Assembly: GCA_033002965.1 (NCBI GenBank)
Contig: JAURVB010012425.1
Coordinates: 282,705-346,704 of the forward strand
Direction of reading: 5' to 3'
Origin: Piper betle
Lineage: Eukaryota; Streptophyta; Magnoliopsida; Piperales; Piperaceae
Length of the DNA: 64,000 bases
The notes under the pieces are model-generated. The model did not search any database. It was not told the origin of the DNA and saw only the letters and a list, made by a program, of their open reading frames with translations. This document shows, piece after piece, positions 60,101-64,000 of the stretch (positions are counted from its first letter, which is position 1; the number at the start of each line of letters is the position of its first letter). The position numbers and the translations under genes were made by a program.

Positions 60101-62783
60101 TTACACAGTGATTATTACTAAATCATCTAATTCATCATCTGAAGCATCTTCGGAGTCTGAATCATTATCACCAATAGGAAGAGTAGAGCTATCATCCGCA
60201 TTAACAAGAGACCCCTGCGTAAAAGGAGGCATATAACTCCCACTCATATGAAGTCCCTCAGGTTCAGGAGGCAAAGACAAATTATGTTGGGAGTCAATAT
60301 GTACATCAATATCAACATTTTGTCCACAAGGAAGAGGAGGCAAAGAAAAACCATCAGACGTAGTAGAACACGATCCAATTGCAGTTTTCAATGTGTTGCC
60401 ACTTTCATTTGCTACAAAAGCCTCTTCATCTGCACCATCATTGTTGCCAACATTGGTACCAAAGAAATCATCCTGCATGTTGGCAAGTCATACCCTATTC
60501 ATTTCAATTCAAAAACAAATTCATACACAAAATCAATGTGATGTAAGCTTTATTTAAACATACCGATGCTGATGGGTTGTCCCGTTCTCCAACCCACTCA
60601 TCTAACGAGTCTTCTAAACTCAAATGTTCACTAACTGCATCATATTTATGCCTCCACCTCAACTCGTTTTCTTTGACCCGCATGTTGTAATGAACATATA
60701 CAAGATCATTTACTCTCTTCCTTGCAAGTCGATTTCTTTTTTGGGTATGTACTTGGTCAAAAGTGCTCCAATTACGTTCACAACCCGATGATGATGAAGT
60801 TTGACTAAGTATTCTAATAGCTATCTTTTGTAGTTCAGGGCAGTTTATACCATGTTGCTCCCACCATGATGCTACATTTGACAAATTGATTTACTTATAA
60901 GCTTGCAATAAACATGAAATCTGGAGAAAGGTGGATTTTACCTGGGTGAAGGACTTTTCTATTGGTAATTGCAAGAGAATGTCCAAAATCTCCTTTTGCA
61001 GATACAAAATCGGACCACTACAAAATATTGAAACAAAATGAATCATCATATTTAGTTATACATAAACATTTATATATAAAAATTAAAAATAATAGTATCT
61101 TCACCTGCAAAGATGCCATGGATCGAGCTACCTCATTGACTTCCAAACGACAAATGACATCATTGAATGCACGATACACCTCACTTGGCTACAAAATTAT
61201 TCCCAATCAAACATAAGCAATATGAAATTGTTAAAAAAATCATAAAAGGTATGTAAGTCAAATAAGAGCATACAATGGTAGAGTCAGGGCGATAACGAGT
61301 TTGAGGATTAAGCATATATGCTGCAGCATGAAGAGGATGACAAAATTGATTCGCCCATCTCTTGGTGATGATATCAACAAATAACTTGTATCGTTCGACT
61401 TTCATGCCATGTACCTCTTTTATTTTTTCGATAGTCTTTTGCATTTCATCATAAACAAATGGCATCGAAGGTCTTTCATCACTATCTACCAATCTCAAAA
61501 AATGAACAAGTGGCTCAATTGTTTTATGCACAAATTCCATCTTCTTCCAAAAATGTGCACTTAAGACAATATTTTCAGCTGCTATTCCATCCTCATCTTT
61601 TGCAAACTTCGATGATGAATACATTTCAGAAACAAACAGCTTTTTCAGTGCCTGCTTATGTTCTAGGAAACTAGCAATCGTCAAAAAATGAGTAGCAAAT
61701 CGAGTAGCCCCAGGTCTCACCAATTCATGCCCATTTGTGAAATTATTTCTCATAAGAGCCAACAACCATGAGTGGTTGTATATTAGTTTGGTGACTTTTT
61801 GTGCATTCATAATGCATGTTCCAACTTTCTTAATTTTTGCAAAGTCCTTAAGCATCAAGTTTATACAATGGGCAGCACACAGAGTCCAAAATAAATGCGG
61901 TCTCTTATGTTCTAGCATCCTCCCGGCAGCTTTGTATGCCGAAGCATTATCAGTAATGACCTGCACAACGTTTTCCTCCCCAACTTCTTCTACTACTTTG
62001 TCCAGTAAACTAAACAAATACGTAGCATCCTTTTTTGTCTGAAGCATCAACTGATCCAAGGAAATACATTCCTCTTGGGCAGTAAACTAGAAAGTTGATC
62101 AAAGTTCTACCGGATTGATTGGTCCACCCGTCAGACATAATAGAACAGCCTGTTGTCTTCCAAGATACTTTTATATTCTCTAAGCTAGCATTTATGGAAG
62201 CCACTTCAGTAGTAAGAAGATTACCTGACAAAGAATTTCTGCCCGGAGGTTTGATCCCTTGATTACCGTATTTACCTGCCACATCAATCATTTTCTGAAA
62301 GTAAGGCGAGTCTACAACATGGAAAGGAATGGCACAGTGATAGAAGAATCGAGCAATGGCTGTGTGCAAATGCTCTTTTGCTTTCTTTTCTATTGCCGTA
62401 GAAATTCTCATTTGACCTGATGTATTCTTCTTCTCACTTTCAACAATAGGTGCCTTCCTCTTCCCAGTAAACTTAGAGCACCCAACACTTTGCTCCCGAA
62501 CTTCCATCTCTTCCATATCTGAGTCATTCAAACCATATGACCCTATTTCTTCTCTAATCCTTTCTTTTTCTTTTTTGGCTTTTTCCACACCTTTGAAATA
62601 ATCTTTCATTTTTTGTGCATCTGCTTCAGGAACTTTCTTACACGTAGCAACATTTCCTTTGACTCCAGCAATATGTTGCTTGAAGCGATATACCCCTCCA
62701 CTTATGGTTTTTTTGCAAAAATTACAGATGACTTGCTTCTTAGATGCATCAACTGGTCTGCCATATTCCCATCCAAAATCCAT
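60101..62783 (-). CDS. hAT transposase (BED zinc finger, DUF659, hAT dimerisation)
   Basis: Five exons on the minus strand: 62783-61274, 61188-61105, 61017-60942, 60871-60564, 60472-60101. Splice sites and phases agree, giving about 782 residues. The N-terminus has a BED-type zinc finger (CNFCKKTISGGVYRFKQHIAG). DUF659 follows (CSIMSDGWTNQSGRTLINFL), then VITDNASAYKAAG with the second catalytic aspartate and CAAHCINLML. The C-terminal hAT dimerisation domain is ASWWEQHG ... SGCERNWSTF. The tail is acidic (SDSEDASDDELDD). The enzyme would cut and paste this element. One base too many in the T-run 62031-62036 shifts the frame in exon 1; five bases there would give one continuous frame, so the copy is either freshly inactivated or mis-sequenced. 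Confidence 0.9.
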
Positions 62784-62885
62784 CTTCCCTGTGTCTTATC
62801 TGGTATGAGATCTGTAATATAAAAACACTCACACCGAGCCTACAATCCTCGAAATGAAAAGTGAACCATAAATCAGAGCCTACGA

Positions 62886-63175
62886 ATTTGCACAGCACAT
62901 ACACAATTTTGCACAAAAAAATTTGACATACGAATTTGCACATCACATAGCAATTTGTAAAAAATTTGACCTACGATTTTGCACAGCACATACACAATTT
63001 TGCACAAAAAAATTTGACATACGAATTTGCACATCACATAGCAATTTGTAAAAAATTTGACCTACGATTTTGCACAACACATACACAATTTTGCACAAAA
63101 AAATTTGACATACGAATTTGCACATCACATAGCAATTTGTAAAAAATTTGACCTATGATTTTGCACAGCACATAC
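62886..63175 (-). repeat. 91-bp tandem repeat within the hAT 5' region
   Basis: Three units, each with ACCTACGATTTTGCACAGCA, AATTTGACATACGAATTTGC and CACATCACATAGCAATTTGT, spaced 91 bp apart (phases at 62971, 63062, 63153). It lies upstream of the transposase start, so it probably forms part of its promoter or subterminal region. Confidence 0.9.
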
Positions 63176-63919
63176 CATTTGCACAACACATACATAAAAT
63201 TTGACGTATAAATTTGATCATGAATCACAAATCAGCAATGAAAAAATTTGTGAAGCATAGCCAATAATTTGCAGATTTAATTTTAAAAAAAATCCAACTT
63301 TACACGAATCGGTCGGCGGCCCGGTCGGCGGCGAGTCTCGCGGCCACTACGCTGTCGGCCGGCCACACGTCGGAGGCGAGGTTGCGAGGGCGGAGGCGAG
63401 GTTACAGGGCGAGCGACGTCGGCAGCCCGGTCGGAGGAACGGACGGCGGCGCTCTCGCGTTCACAGGACCGATTCGGTCCGGCCACACGTCGGCGGCGAC
63501 GTTGCGAGGGCGGAGGCGAGGTCGGCAGCCCGGTCGGAGGCGAGGCCGGAGTCGGGGACGCACGGCGGAGGGCGGAAACGCGGCGGAGGGCGGACGGAAA
63601 ATCGGAGCGGGTTAACGTTAGGTTTTTAAAATCAAAATTCCAATTTTACCCATGCTTAAATAATTTAATAAAAATCATACCAAGGGTATTTTAGTAATTT
63701 ATCCAAAAAACTGATTCCTCCCGATTTACCCCGATTCCGAATCGGAGTTAACTCGGCCGGAATCGGGGTAAATCGGCCGAGTTGGGCACCGATTCGGGGC
63801 CGACCGATTCGGCCCCAAAATCGGATCGGCACGCTGCCGATTCGTGCAACAATGGAACTAAGAAAGTACAATTTGAAGAGTGTGTGTTATTGAGTTTCAC
63901 TGTGAGGTTTTACAGTGAG

Positions 63920-64000
63920 TGTAACACCCCAAATCTAGTTCACGCTCATGAACCGAACCGGTATGTTACTGGCCCCGGTTAGGACGGCTAACCTGAACCT
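63920..64000 (+). mobile_element. Second TGTAACACCCC LTR-like copy, cut by the window edge
   Basis: It matches 56762 onward in the same orientation, with about a dozen substitutions over 80 bases, and continues past the right edge. Confidence 0.5.

Larger units (their letters stand above)
59759..63854 (-). mobile_element. Complete hAT DNA transposon with perfect 8-bp target duplication
   Basis: The 4,096-bp element is flanked by identical GAACTAAG octamers (59751-59758 and 63855-63862), the hallmark of hAT insertion. The left end reads CATGGTTGCATAAATCGG and the right end, reversed, CATTGTTGCACGAATCGG, matching at 14 of 18 positions. Subterminal AATCGG/CCGATT motifs cluster at both ends, probably transposase binding sites. 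The transposase runs on the minus strand. Between its start codon and the right end lie a 91-bp tandem repeat and a GC-rich CGGCGG segment (63300-63600) that duplicates itself. The intact ends suggest a recent insertion. Confidence 0.92.

Noticed and set aside
1..64000. tRNA, rRNA, CRISPR or bacterial defence-type loci
   Set aside because: None seen; the tRNA-like words present are retroelement primer-binding sites.

Overview
This is plant nuclear DNA, probably from a flowering plant. It is AT-rich, its genes have many introns with GT/AG borders, and it carries cobalamin-independent methionine synthase, an ATG8-interacting protein, a heat-stress transcription factor relic, copia, TRIM, hAT and MITE elements, and many AT microsatellites. 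The conserved genes lean monocot to my eye, but that is only an impression. There are no prokaryotic operons, CRISPR arrays or recognisable RNA genes.

Layout from left to right. 1-3.1 kb: 5' half of a methionine synthase gene (minus strand) with a leader intron and TATA box; the rest lies beyond the left edge. 3.1-6.1 kb: AT-rich spacer with a Helitron-like 3' end. 6.2-9.5 kb: a complete seven-exon PP2C phosphatase with a signal peptide (minus). 10.6-12.4 kb: decayed class A heat-stress factor (minus). 13.4-32.2 kb: a large gene of about 20 exons (minus) in which a PP2C domain with a signal peptide is followed in compatible phase by a protein kinase domain, one polypeptide of about 1,070 residues. 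32.4-32.9 kb: a MITE about 140 bp upstream of that gene's start codon. 33.7-35.7 kb: an ATI1-like ATG8-interacting membrane protein (plus). 37.6-40.1 kb: a GC-rich block bounded by degenerate TIR-like ends. 42.1-42.4 kb: a small conserved protein (minus). 44.1-44.6 kb: steroid 5-alpha-reductase relic (plus). 45.1-53.5 kb: an EFL1 GTPase pseudogene (minus) split by a 740-bp TRIM with a perfect 5-bp target duplication and by a degenerate copia element. 54.8-59.3 kb: GC-rich repeats, an LTR-like copy and a long inverted repeat. 59.8-63.9 kb: a complete hAT transposon with a perfect 8-bp target duplication and a five-exon transposase.

The most interesting system is the pair of signal-peptide PP2Cs: one free-standing, the other joined to a kinase, so that opposing activities sit in one chain. 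The main caution is that several otherwise intact reading frames (methionine synthase, kinase C-lobe, the small conserved gene, hAT transposase) are each broken by a one-base change in a homopolymer, which suggests consensus errors. The EFL1, heat-stress factor and reductase relics are truly decayed.
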